DNA from: Epinephelus fuscoguttatus
Taxonomy: Eukaryota > Chordata > Actinopteri > Perciformes > Serranidae
Direction of reading: 5' to 3'
Length of the DNA stretch: 64,000 nucleotides
NCBI RefSeq assembly: GCF_011397635.1
Contig: NC_064765.1
Coordinates: 27,370,632-27,434,631, forward strand
Every line of letters begins with the position of its first letter. The stretch's first letter is position 1. Shown here piece after piece: positions 12,801 through 26,901 of the stretch. The notes beneath the pieces were generated by a model, which saw only the letters and a list, made by a program, of their open reading frames with translations, was not told the DNA's origin and did not search any database. The position numbers and the translations under genes were made by a program.

Positions 12801-15800
12801 GCACCACTCAGCTCTCTGCCAACATCTCATAATCAAATGAGTGTAGTGTGGCTAAAATGTTTCATACAGAACCTTTGTGTTGTAGCAATTTCTGATAATG
12901 TAGACACTTTTTCACAGAGCAGGTGCAACACTCCCCTGACTGAACCTGTTCAAAAGAGTGTGCACTCAGATGCATTAACAGTTTCACTTTACAGGGCATC
13001 TTTTGTTTAGGGAACACATGACCTCAGGCTTGAAAAGTAAACCTGCTATTACATCATGTTGACATTTCTGCAGATTCCAGCAGTTGCTTTACTGTCTCAA
13101 GGCAGGCGGCAGCATTTCATGTCTCTGGAAAACACTTCTGCTTGTGTCAGTGGAAAATTATCCTCATATTTATTTGACCATCATCAGCCCTGACACAGTG
13201 TCTGATTTCAGACACCTGTGGAATGATTTCCCTCTCACTAATCAACTTTTTATCTACACTTCATTTGTTTATGTATTGAATTTATTATTACTTTCAGGTC
13301 TGTTTGCATCCTCACACTGCTGTCTACAAGTAACTCAGTGTCTGCTGGGAGTTACCTTTTGTCTTTTGTTCTTGTGGCATTCATGTCTTGAGTACAGCCT
13401 GAGGATTACGGAAGCAGCTTTTGCAGCATACTACAACAAACATCTTAAAATGACTGTAGCCTTCTTTTTAAAAACAGGGTCAAATGATTTCAGGTGAGAG
13501 TTACTAAATAATCACTGCTCGATAAGTTTTATTTGGACTGATGTGTGCAACCTTAATATGTGGGCCCGTGTGAACAGTTTTACATTCACAATCTTAACAA
13601 ACTTGTGTTTTTGAGGCAGGTGAAATCTGAGAAATGTCACTCACACACACATACACCAACAAAACTTTACTCACAAATTAAATTTATTGACACATTTTTT
13701 GCATTTAACAAAACCATGACAATATTCTTTTAAACAAACAAGAGGCAGAAATGCAACATGAGTCCATGTCAGTGTTATAACGACAATGAAAAACTAAAAA
13801 CATGCAGTTAAAGTGAACTTATTAAAGCTTACAACAGACAGTAGGTTGTACAGGAAGTAAAAAAAGTTAACCATTTATGAAACGTGTAATACAGGGCTAG
13901 AAAATGTCAGCCAAGGCAAAGCTGACTCGCTTTGACAGCAGGTGGATGAACTGAAGTCAAGACTGCATCAGTAGTGAGGTACAGCAGGGAATCCAACCAT
14001 CAGCTCTTATACATCACACATTCATAATAGACATTAAAATGGTGCGCACCAGTACAAATAAGATAACTGCACATCCAAATGAATTCTGTTTTCATCTCTC
14101 AGACACATAGAGTTAATTGCAGATTTGTATCCTCATGTAATCCTGACAGCTGTATTTAAAATGATGGCGCACCAGGCAGAGAATCTCTTTTATAATGTTT
14201 ATTGAGAATGTTACACTTCATTTCCTAGTTTGGGCAGCTCGTCCTCATTTCATTATGGCAGTGACAGTGAACCCAAACTAAATGTCCTTCACCTAAGATC
14301 ATCTATCAGCTCTGACTGCCCCTTTGAGGGAAAACTGTTCATTTAGACAAGAACTTGACGGCTCTTGTCATTTCCTATGACACCTTCTTTAAGGTCATCT
14401 CCTTCACAGACCAGCAGCTGATTTTATGTAACTAACCAGCATCTTTAATTCCAGCTGAATTATGATGGGTCTTTTTGAAAGAATTCAACGTGCCCTATCT
14501 AGACTAAAGTTACATACTTTATCTACAGTGGGATGAAAATCCTGTAAAAGCAAGCCACTGTTTTACAAGAGATTCCAATAACACAAACATGATTTAAAGG
14601 TATAGTGTGTAGGATTTAGTGGCATCTAGTGGCTGAGGTTGCAGATTGAAATGCACATAATTTGAGTCAGTGTTTAGTTTGTCCATGCTGAGCTACTGTA
14701 GGAACAACATGCGCTGTGGAAGAGAACCCCTTAAATCCTACACACTAGACTTTTAATACTTACGCTCAAGTATTTTATTCAAAGTAGAAGCACATTTAGC
14801 AGCACAGTTGCCTGAATCCAGCTCCATGAACCTGCATTACTGTTGCCCTGTTGCATATACGTATGGAACAATTGACAGTGGCGTTTTTTTCATGGGCTGC
14901 ATCTGGGCAAGCAGGTAGGCACAAGTGACCCTAATAAATGTAAGGATCAGGTTACATACTGTATGACAGGTATCATTACTGCTTGTGAAACAGTGAATGA
15001 CTTTTCAGCCTGTAATGTAAACTGGTATCACATCATGATGATGTGGCGGTAGTGAAACAGAACCCTCCAGAAATAAAGTGGCAGCACAGTCCATTTATAC
15101 AACAAACACATACACAAGTAAACAAGTTAAAGAAACACTAGATTCATACATTTTAACCTTTTGACAAATGTACCATGATCAGGATCAGCTTTAATGACAC
15201 GTTAATAAACTGTGACATAGATTCAATAATGAGGTAAGATTTTTTTGTTTTTTTTTTACTAACATGTTACAGTACGGTCAGTGAAGCACTTAAGGAAGTC
15301 CCTTAACCTTGTGTAAACTGTTAGCCCATCAGTTACAGACCACTTACAGTAATACCCCCTCACAAAATAAATACGCTTTCTGGGAAGATACAGACAGCCA
15401 TGAAAAGCTGTTCTGCACAAATACTGCTATCTTTACTGGATTATAAAAATACCGAAACACCCCTGTAAGTGCATAACTTTACTGCACTACCACTTTGCGA
15501 GTACACATTCATGCAACTACTGTGAACTAATGGGTGTTCTGCTTCTGCTGTCACTAAGGTTTTGGGTTTGACTTCGACATACAAGCACAGAAAAGGAAGA
15601 GAAGGTCACTAAAGTAGTGTAGGCGTGAAGACAACTGGTTAACCCTGTAGCTGTTTGATCTTTGTCCCAGGTCAGCGCAGAAGACAACTTCTAATGCCAG
15701 CAGGTCAGGAGGCTGTGGAGAGAAAAACTCGGGTGATACACTCGACCCTCTTAAGAAGTCAGTTCAATTGACTTGGAAAAAGCAGATCACATCAGTGCAT

Positions 15801-18800
15801 CTGAATGTAATAGCATTAACAAAACACAAAATGGGGCTCCTTGAATAGGGGATACAGCTGTGGTTTAAAACTTTTAGTTTTACTATTTCAAGGGAAAATT
15901 CATCATCTTTCATGTGGATGTCCAGTGAAGCAATAAAATCCTATGTGTGTGCACTATACAGACAGAGAGCTGAGTTCAGCAGCTGCAAAATCTGTTCTTC
16001 CTTCATCCAGTGGCATCATTAGATGCACCAGTGACGTAGTCGGAAGGAGGAAGAACTACAGGTTATTTCGGCTTTGACAGGGGCATGTTCTAGATGCTGC
16101 TTAAAAGAGGACCTCCCTCTTTTTCTTTGAAAACTAGCTATGTTTCCAAAAGCAAATATGGCCTCCAAAAATAGGAGCACAGAACCTCACGCACAGAAGA
16201 TTTAATGGTACATTTTACTTTTATTTTTTATTTATAGTTTTTGGCTGACTTGGATATTCAGTCGTATTTATGTAAGCCACAGTACGCAACAGAAAAAATG
16301 CAGCAGAGTGAGGCCGGGGCTGTCGTACACAAGGATATGGCCAGCAGAGTCCTTCCAGAACCTGAGCTGCCAAGAGCCGACTGGTGGTGCCTTTGCTCAT
16401 ACTCCCCTCAAGTGCCAATAGAAACTGAATCATTCTGCTGTAATGACTTCCAGCATGGACATTTTATATTGGATGCTGTCACCCACACCAAGAGAACAGT
16501 ATAATAACGTGAGCCACCAAGTGAAAGAGCCTGCGTGTGCATTACTATGCATAAAAGTTTTACTCCTCACATGGACAGGCATTTGCTGAAGATCTTCTTC
16601 AGGGTCATGAAGATAAACTAGAAAAGACAACCTGCAGGGCCAAAGTGGCAGATGACTGCTGAGTGAGTATTTTTGTCATCTAATGCGAGTGTAAGTTACT
16701 TTGTTGAGTTGAGCCTTAGTAGTAGAGTAAATTTAAGTTGGCCTTTTATTGTGAAGGGAAAAAGCGAAAGGATTGAAGCAGTAATGTCCTGCCGCTGACA
16801 GTCTGAAAAATACAGAATGGCTGCTGTCTTGGTTCAAGCTGGCTTAGAATACGGAGCCTCCATTTTTTTTGTTACCTGCATAAGCAGGCTGCACTATGTT
16901 TTGGCTGGGTGTCTGTAGCTCACACAACGCATGCTGGTACTTGTAGGCACTGCAGGCACGGCTCCATGAGCAGGCAGACTCCGCTTTGTCGGTCAATATA
17001 GCATGCACTGAGAACATAATTGCTTCTACATTTACCATCAAACATGACTGGACATCCACATAGAGGTGGAAAATTTTCCCTTTAATGGTGTTATTATATA
17101 TTTAAAGTGTGACTACATTAGTTTTTGTTGTGTGAGTCTGAGGGCTCACCTTATGTTTCCAGTTCAGGAACTGTTTTGTAGATCAGTCTGGTGTGGTAGA
17201 GCTCAAAACAGGGCACAGGACAGAGGCTGGGCTCTCCTGAACACGTCTTACAGTAATACGATGTCTGCCTCCTCAATGTCTTGCTCTTCTGCTCACAATG
17301 CTTCATTTCTGTGTGCTCCCCCTCTTTTCTCTCCCCATCATTCTCATCATGGGAGTTTACTCCCTTGACTTCCTCGGCGTCTTCTTCCATTTTCCTCTGT
17401 GGCTCCTCATCCTCATCCATCTTCTGCTTCTTCTCCTCCTGCTGCTGATCTTCTTCCTCCTCCCTCTTCCTCTTGTGTTGTGAGCAGACCTTGCAGTCGG
17501 AGTCAGTGTCTCTCTTGCCCAGGAAATGGCGTCCGGTTAGGCGTGCTGGCACGCCATTACAGGGCTGAGTTTCTCCCTGAGGTTTCGGCGACGGCGGCAG
17601 AGACGGAGACGTAGATGTGGATGCTTCAGCAGATGACTGGTCAGGTTGCGAGGAGCTATCTAGCAGAGCTGGTGCAATTATTGAAACAGCTAGTTGTGAA
17701 CAATGAACAATTGAGTGAACCAAAAAGATGAATGAAAATGAATTAGATGGTGTGTAGCGTTGTGACAAACACCCTACAAAAGGCACACCAGCCAGACTGG
17801 ATCCTTCTATCAGCGCTACTTTAACTAGATACTACATTATCATTGTTAATGTTTGCTGTGGGTATTAGCATTGACTGATGTATATCAATTATTTTAGATT
17901 TAAATAGCGAAAAAAAGTCAACAAAATTTTAGTACCAAAACCATTTGTTTTTAAAACCAGTGAGAATGACAAAGCTTAAGCAAACTTCAATGTTATATTC
18001 TGCAAAGCATTAAGTTCAAAGTTGTTTTAGTTTCGGTGACAATTCAACTTTCAACAATTTCAATTCACCTCACCTGATTTGTGTCATAAGAAAATATTTA
18101 ATCACAGCAACTGCCTCAGAGTGAAACCTAACCCTGCACTACCATGAGCTGTTTGGATTGGTCAATAAACACAAAGAGATGTCTGGGAGAAATTTCTCCT
18201 CACATCAAGCAGGACTGAAGGTTCCATCACCATCAGAGTGTGTACAGGGATAACATACAAAATGTAAACAGTCGTGGTAGAAAAAGATTAAAATCAAATC
18301 AGATTTTAAATACTTAATGCTTGATGTTTCAAATGTCTGTAGGAACAATGTGCAGTAAGTACACTTGGTATTTGGACACTCCGTGGTGCATTTTACTGGC
18401 AGGAAGCTGCTAATGTCACACAGTCCAGATGAAATTTGCATATTTAAATCCTGCTGTACAGCTGATCTGTGTCCACTGTTAACAACATGCAACAAAGTTG
18501 AACTTATTTAAGTGATTTTTGTAGTTACCTGCTGTTTCAGTGGAAGATGTGGATATCTGGCACATGCTCTCTTGGTCCATAGTGAAGGGCCGACACAGAA
18601 CTGACTTGTTCTTCATTTGACGTCGACGGGGGACAGGCACTCGCATGGCATCAGTCTGGGTACTGGCCTGGAAACAGACATTACATAAATAAACAAATGA
18701 ACAAAAGGGAAAACAGAAGATCTCATGTAGTTCTTAATCATAAATACACTGCAAAGGACAGTGTCTTATTTCTGACCAGATCTAAGTCTAGACCCACAGT

Positions 18801-21800
18801 TGTATGTAAGGTCTAACCTGAAACAAACACACACACAGAGAGTACATACATGGTCTAGGTTCTTGCCATCAGTGGTCGGAAGTGCTCCTACAAAAGAGGC
18901 ATAAAGGTAAAACAACATTTCATAAACCCCACTGTGAGAAATGTATTTCATAAATGTATAAAAACAATGAACTGATATGATTATATAACTAGTGATATAA
19001 CTAACCAGTAAAAGCAGTATCTGCTGTTACACTGGGTTGAGTGGCAGAGCCATTGGCCAGTGACACGACATCAGCTATGACAGGGTTCATCTTTGAGGAG
19101 TGGTGGGGCTGTGTTGGAGCTGAAGGAAGAGAGGCACATACTGAAGTTATAACATTTGGGGTCATTTTATATGTGAGAATAATGCTTTTCTTTTTAATTC
19201 TCCTTTTTCTTCTCACTGGGAGCACTCTAAAACCTGACTAACACAGTGCTGGTTTGTGCTGATCGGGTGTGGTTTTCACTTCATTTAAATTTGACAAACA
19301 AAATTGCATCTGCCCCTTAGGCTAACATGAGACAAAGCTCTGTGCAGCACGCAAACGTAACACCGCCTAACCAACAGCTTTGCAATAATACAGACTAATG
19401 AGAATGTTTTTCATGTGGCTGAATATTAATACAAGAAGTTCTGTACTGTCTTAAAAGCTGTAAAATGATACATTAAAGTTAATCACAGCATATCTGCCAC
19501 ATGCTGCTGATTAATTATCAGCTGACAGAGATTGAGCCGAGATTGTTAAATTCTTCATAAATATTCACCAAACGTTTTTTATTAAACTGTGATTGTTGCT
19601 TAGTTAATCATGAACATTTAAGGGTTTACAGGAATACTCAAAGACAAGTTTTAAGGAGATTTTGCAACAGTCAAACCCAAAAAGCAGGTAAAACATGTTC
19701 TTGCAGCAAAACAACTCCCACATACTGTGGGAACTAACCAGGTCTACTTTTCTGTAAGCTGGCACTTGTGATAAAGGTGTCTTATTTTAACAAGCCTGAG
19801 CTTTTTGGCATGTTGACTCAACATCATTCTGTATCACGCTGATGAGATGACACAATTTACCATATGGTGTTTGTGGGGCCGTTCCAGTACCATTACTGCT
19901 GCTGTGTTGGCTTGTCTCAAAATGCACGTTGCAGTACTGCAGCAGACAGGTCATGTTGCAGAAATTACGGACTGAGCCCAAACATTGCAGCTTCTCAGTC
20001 ATGTAGCCCTGTTTCCTACAACTGTCACATCGACCCATCTGGACAGGAGAGAAGGAGGAGGAGGAGGGAGGAAAAGACAGGAGGGCAGAGAAGATGGAGG
20101 AAGATTAAATAAAAAAGAAACATAACCACACTGAGCATACAGTAGCACACTCCCCCTGATTCAATAGCATACAGTGTTATAGTGTGGTGGGACATTTGTC
20201 TCCTTACCCCATAGTAGAGTACAGTGTACTGGGACATGCAGTGGGGTCTACAGAACTCCTCCATCCTGCCTCCATAGTGACTGTGGAGCATCTTCTGGCC
20301 GATGCCAGAGCAGTAGGTGCAGGGACGCCAAGGATGATCCTTGTTACGAGATGTCAGGTCATGTTTGAAAAGCAGCTTACAGCCTGGAACACAGGATAAG
20401 TGAGGTATTACATTACTTTAATCAGAGTATCACAAACATGCATCAAAAAGAGAGAGCTGTAGTTCGTTTTGTCAAGATTGTGACTGGACAGAGTTGACCA
20501 GGTAAACTAGCATTAATCGGACAATGTAGGAGAGGATAAAGGGGAAAAGCCACTTCTGGGTTAACTCACTTTCACTGCAGAAGACCAGGTCCTGTTGGTT
20601 GTAGCTGATGGTGTCAAAGTGCACTTTCTCCTGTTTACAGCACTCACATTGAATCAGAATATTCTTCTGGGTTTTATAGTGCTCACAGCACTTCCTACCA
20701 CAGAACATAGAAATACGACCCTGTAGGAAAAAAGGCATCACTGTTACCATCATTATTGTTAGCTGATGAGGGTTACACTCGTCATGCAACTTGCTATAAT
20801 GCTATGTTCACAATGAATGTAAAGCAAATTTTTGTCTCACGTTACTTGAACAAATTTGGCTACTGAAGTGTATTCCACGACTGGAAAATGTGAGCTGTGC
20901 TCCTTACTTGGTGACTGAATAGCAGCGGCTTCATGCTGAACTGATTGCTGCACTGATGGCAGGTCAGCTTGGAGTTATCACTGGTTCCGCCCTCTGCAGG
21001 TTTCTGGGGCTTATCAGCAGGTGCTCTGGCCTGGGCCTGCCCTGGGACAGAGGGGGAGGATATGGCTGGGTAGGGAGGCACCAGTGGGGGCACTGAACTA
21101 TGACTGGGATGGTGGCCTGGGTAGGGGACTGAAGATGGGTAGTCCTGAGGGATGGGAGGGACTGAGCTGGCTCCAGCTGAGGGTCCCTGTTTAGGGGCGT
21201 CTCTGTGGGAGGAGTCCTTTAAAGCGGAGGTTCCATTGGTCATGTCTGGCTGAGAGGTGTTTCCAGATTTCTGTAAAGAGAAGGTGGGAAAGTAACAGCA
21301 ACGTCACATCTTGGTATAGGCAAACAGATCCTCCATCAACTACTTTAGTTAGATACAAAACAACTCTTATGCTATTGGTGAATTTACCCTGTATATAGTA
21401 ACGCAGTCATAGGAGCAGAAGTTACGAATGGTGCCGTCCACCATGGCCAGATGATACTGAGGAACAGCCGACACCCTGCACTGGCAGCAGGGGAATGCAG
21501 CACCTACGGAAAAAGGGCATCAGTTAGTACGTGAGCTTGCACCATGTATATTAATTAATGGTAAAACAGCTTCACTGGCTCTGGCTGTGATAGAGGCTGC
21601 AGTGATATAAAGTTAGGTGCCACGTTTAACGTTTTAAATTCAGTGAATCCCTGCAATGAATGTATTTATATAAACCAGTAAAAAAATTACGGTCGTCACT
21701 GAGAAGATCTGAAGCCTCTTTCAATTTCTGCATTTAAGATCACATATACCAGCCAACCTTGGCACATGAGTGTGTGTCTCTGTGGTGGGTCCTACCCATA

Positions 21801-24800
21801 AGAACGTGTCGAGGTGGTCGACTCTGTTCCACACAAGCAGATGAACAGTAAAGCTGGACTTTGCCCCTTTGGTCTCGCTCCATGATGGTGGAGGACGCTA
21901 TTGCCATTTTGTGACAGCAGGCACAGGAAACCAACTTTCTGCAGGTCTGTGCAAAAACACAATTAGTATTGACGAGGTTTTGCTACATTCGCTTGCTAAA
22001 CATGGGGGGCTGTGCATGATTTGTCTGATGTCACACGATTTCATGGTAGTCAATTTAACTTTAACGTGCCTGAAACCTTGGTCGAGACATCCCTAAAAGG
22101 AACCAAACAAGATTAAAAAAAAAATAAATGATCTTTTCGATAACACATACCTGTTTGTAAGTGTTAATACAGGTGGGGCCACAGAAGTTGAGCTGAGATC
22201 TTTCAATTGTGAGCGTGTGACAGGAGCCTGAGTTGCTATTACAGTAAAGTCCGCAGCCTTCACAGCAGTTCATGGCTAACTGCCGCATCTTGCGCCATGT
22301 TACAAAACAAGCGTTACTACAGAGTCTGTGCAGACGACCTTGATGGGTGACCTCGTGCTCAATCTGCTGCAGAGATGAAACAATCAAACACAAAGACCAT
22401 AAAGAGATTTAGACTGCAGAGTGGAGACGCAGAGGGCCTGGGACAATACTGCTGATTTGACTTATCGGGCATCTTGACCAAAATTTGTCTTTATCTTAAA
22501 AGCTTGCCTTATATGTCTCTTACCCTGTTAGACACTCTGCAGACACTGCAAAAGGGCTTTTCAGGAGCTTGTCGCTCCACTTGTTTCTCAGGCGGCTTCT
22601 CAGGTTTCTTCTCCAGTCGTTTGTCAGTCCATTTATCAGGACCCTTATCAGTCTGTTTCTTCTTGTGTCGAAATACGGACAGACAGAACTGGCCACAGAA
22701 GTTAACGTAGGTGCCCTCTTCTGGAATCGTGATCATGTCCCTGGGCTGAAGAATCTCCCTGCAGAGAGAACAGCACAAGAAATAAATTTAGTTGTAAAAA
22801 ACATACCATGACGGCAGGATAGGGGTTGGAACATACAAAGTGGCAAAAGGGACGAAAAGTTAAACTCTGAATTCAAATTGACAGACGTGGGTTTGCAGAG
22901 TTATACAGCCTGGCACTTAGACAAATCTGTGAGCTCATGTTTTATTTCCTGTGGCAGATGTATTTAGTCTCCCTCCTGTTCAGATACATTTCCAGCAACT
23001 TGAGATTTGATAGGTCAGTCACAACTGTTTATCTAATATGGGGCATGTTTGAGATGATGACTTAAAAAGAGAAAAGGCGTTGAGAATTTCTTTAACATTT
23101 GTCCACCAGTAGAGATTTGGCGATAACATTTCTACCACAGGAGCTATTCAGGGTGGGCCATGTACTGTAGCCAATCAGCGCTGGATTCTTGCGTGATCTT
23201 GTGATTCTCACATGATCTCGCGAATCCAGCTGCCTCGCAGGGGACATGATTTGTGCAGACATGGGGGAGGAAGGTGAAGTTGTAAATACAGAAAACTTTA
23301 ACACTAGAAAAGAATTTTAGTTTTAGTGTTTTGAGACTTTTGTTTTTATCAAGTGTTGTCTCATGTCAGACAGTTGTTTTTGTTTTCTTTGTATGGTAGT
23401 TTCAAATAAAAAAAAGAAAATAATCAAATGTGATGATGTATGGTTATTTTAAACCATTTCATAACCAAATCTAAAGAATAAATACTGTATCTTGGTGCAT
23501 ATCATTAGCATGATATAAAACTACATGTACAGTACCATGATAGATGATTTTAGCCCACGCCTAAATTTGCATTTGCAATTTGTCCTGGTAATGTGAGGCT
23601 ACGAGTTACAGCGCTAAGTATCAACTTTAAAACCCCACCCCCCCACGGGACCAATTGAGACCAGCACTTGTCACTTTATAGAAAAATAATAATATTTATC
23701 CTGAAATAATGGCACATACACACATATATCATTCTGATGAGGAAAAATAGCTTTTTATAGGTATACTGGATTTAAATTCTGATGTGGGCCACTGAAAAGA
23801 CACTTTTTCCAACAATAGAATTAAAGGTCATACAGTAAATTACAAAAGGTGCTGTTATCTACGAAGGCATTCTATTAAAAACTTAACCAAAGGCTTTTGC
23901 TGTCAGCAATAGGGTGGAAACATCTGGCTGCCTTGAGGCACCTGTTACATTCCCATTCATCTATCCAACTTAAAATTTAGAAATAGCAAGCACCCTAAAA
24001 CAAATATCATTTTGCTTATAGTGCTTTTTATGTGGTAAATAAATACACCTTATAGAAGCCCAATGCCAGCTTATTGCAGCTAAATGAAACCCTGATTTAA
24101 GTTCATAGTGATGTCATGTGGAAACAAAGATGTACCTGTTGCACTGGAAACAAGATCGGTTCTTGTTGGCTGGAGGCAGATGGCCAGTAAGACAGACCGT
24201 GGAGCAGAAGAGCTGCGTCGAACCTTTTCTTTGGAATGCCGTTTGGCCTTTCAGCAGAACCTATGACCATTTACAGAACCATGAGACATGAAAATAAGAA
24301 ATTAGAAAAGAAATAAACCCCTACATCACTGCGCAAAGACCAACACGTTAAACATTATCATTTCCGCTTATAATGTCATCAGTATAACTGATAAATGTAA
24401 CAAATATCTATTTTTCTGTCAATACTCCACATTAAAATTCAGAGTTTATGTAAACATCTGTCATCAGCAATAACAGTTTTTCCTAAATAATTTGCACATC
24501 TATGCAGATGCAGCACAAAGTGACAGCAGTACCTTAGAGCAGCCACTGCAGCGAACACTACCGGGAACTGCGGGTGGAGGCGGGCGTGGGGGCGCTGGTA
24601 TCAGAGCTGGTAGAGTACTTGGGATTGGAGCTGGTGGTCTGAGAGGGAGGGGAGTCATGGCTTGTAGGACAGCTCCTCTACCTGGGATGAAAATGGCTGC
24701 TGGAGGGGGAGCTGGGACTGCTGCTGGCACTTTAACGAATAAGAGGTGAAAGTTTGGTAAAGAAGAAGAAAGTTAATATCAAACACAGTAATGTAATGTA

Positions 24801-26870
24801 TTGTAACAAAACACAAGCCTGCACTGGCTTCCATTAAAGTTACTTAATGTCAGAGTTTAAATAGTGAAAAGTGATCAGTGAATTCATCCTTGTGGTGCAT
24901 TCCCACATGCCTAAAGGGATACTTTGCTGATCATCAACCAGCGTTTCATCATATCAATTTGGGTAGTATGTGTTAATGGACTATATTAAACTTTTCTCTG
25001 TCTTGCCAGCGCTCAGACACAACAACAAAAAGAGGCAGATCGAGAGACAGAGAGCCCCCTTCCAGGTAAACCCACTAAAAATAGGCTACAGACTCCTTTT
25101 CAATTTCCAGTGGACACGGCTCTACAGTAGACAAGTATACCTTTCTGTATTTGTATTTTTTTTCTAGTGTTGTCACACTTGAGGTCATGGACAGGCTGGA
25201 AAACTGGTAAGTAAACAGCAGAAAGCAGCATGAAGGCCAGTACGAATGTTACACTGATTATTTCTTTATATATATGTATATATATATATCTCACTTATTC
25301 AGTCTCTTTTCAAACTGGGTGCACAACTAATTTTGAACAATGTGCAAGCCCTGTCTGGGTGGAGAAGAGAGGCAGCAATGAAGTGGATGAACCTACATGT
25401 GTGACAAGCCGCCCTCATTTCAGCTTTCTCCTGCAGGTTTTCAGTAAAGTTGACAAAGTTGTTCATCCCTCCAAGCAGGATATTTATCCTGCCAACTGAT
25501 CCAACTAAACAGAAGCAATGTTAGTGCCAGGATCACAAGTTTGCATACACCGATGATTCATGCTGCCTTTTGCAGTTACACTTGTTCACCCAATTTCCCC
25601 TGGGGATCAATAAAATATTTCTGATTCTGAAAAAGACTGTTTTATGAGCAAAAGCATACTTAGCCTAGTTATAAATGTGGTCAAGTGCTTTTTAGGCAGG
25701 TGACGCACTAAACAATTAACTTACACAATTTGTCAAAATATTACAAAAGCTAAAATGTGGCTTGCTTTCCACGTTTTGGGAAATGACTAACACTAATGGA
25801 AGGTGAAAGCAAAGAGTATTTATTTGGTCAGTGTAGCCAAACTAATCCAAAAGCTCTTGGGGGCAATAACCAAACTGCCCACAGCATATCCTGTGCACTC
25901 TGCTTTATAGCCACAGACTTTAAACAATCACCCACATAAACTTCCTGTCTCCATCTTAACTTACAGACATGAAGAGAACGCAATATGAGCACTACAACCT
26001 GATGTCAAAATGAGAAAAGCATTTCACAGACAAAAAATAAATGAACTCACTGGTAGGGGGTGCAAACGCGTTTCCTCCACCTACAGAGTAGACAGAGCTG
26101 ATCCTCAGCTCTTCCTGAAATGAGCACACATTAGAAATTCAGATTTGGCTTAAGTGGTTAAATATGCCCTTCAGGCAGTACTGTTGTAAGTTAAAGAAAA
26201 AAGTTATCATATTATTGATTTAAAGATAATGGGTCTCATTCATGAAACATGAGCAGAACGAATTTGTTTGTAAACTGTTCACAGAAGGAAATTTACATGT
26301 ATTTTTCCATTCATTAATACGTTAGTAGCTCTGATCTTTTCATAGGCACTAACAAAATCTACACCTGCTTCTCACGCCTCGTAGTGCTTGTGTAAATAAG
26401 GAATGCACATAAATATTGTTTGTCATTATTAGAAATTACAATTTTAATGTGTGTTGTGCTCTGTTATGTTCACAATACGCTGATGCAATTGATGCATCTG
26501 TTTGAGTGGTGAGACTGCGAGACCCACAGTACTGACCAAACACTAAGGGTCCGTCCCAAGTCTCTTAAATTACTGCTAGTGCTACTGCTAGCCGACTTTG
26601 CTAGCTGTTTAGCCCCTCCCACCTAGGAAAAAAATGTGAGGAACTAGTGCTAGGAACGATGAGCGAGCATTGTCAGTTTAAGAGACATGAGACGTCCTTT
26701 CCACTGTAGCGTCACGTGAAGCGACGTCCATTTCTGATGACGGCGGCACAGCTGGATCTGCTGCTATATTTGCTGATCAAAGCCATCAAAGCCAGACAGA
26801 CGTGCAATAGATGTCGTACAGAACAGATCAACATGATAAATTAACAGTAATCCGTATGACACAATGAGAC

Positions 26871-26901
<31 letters not shown>

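Larger units (their letters stand above)
12278..17150 (-). other. zmym4 intron 18, distal part
   Basis: This is the part of the long intron downstream of the piggyBac-domain exon. Apart from one MITE (14594-14756) it has no recognisable gene or transposase. If the alternative last exon is used, the stretch 13.7-17.15 kb would be its 3' UTR. Confidence 0.35.

Noticed and set aside
13084-13497. 137-codon plus-strand frame in zmym4 intron 18
   Set aside because: Hydrophobic, low-complexity translation with no domain, no splice-linked partner and opposite orientation to the gene.
21796-21938. zmym4 exon 10 starting at 21938 (AG just before AAAGTTGG)
   Set aside because: That acceptor would break the frame; the acceptor 8 bp upstream (exon from 21946) keeps phase 0 and gives the expected 'TCRKLVSCACC'.
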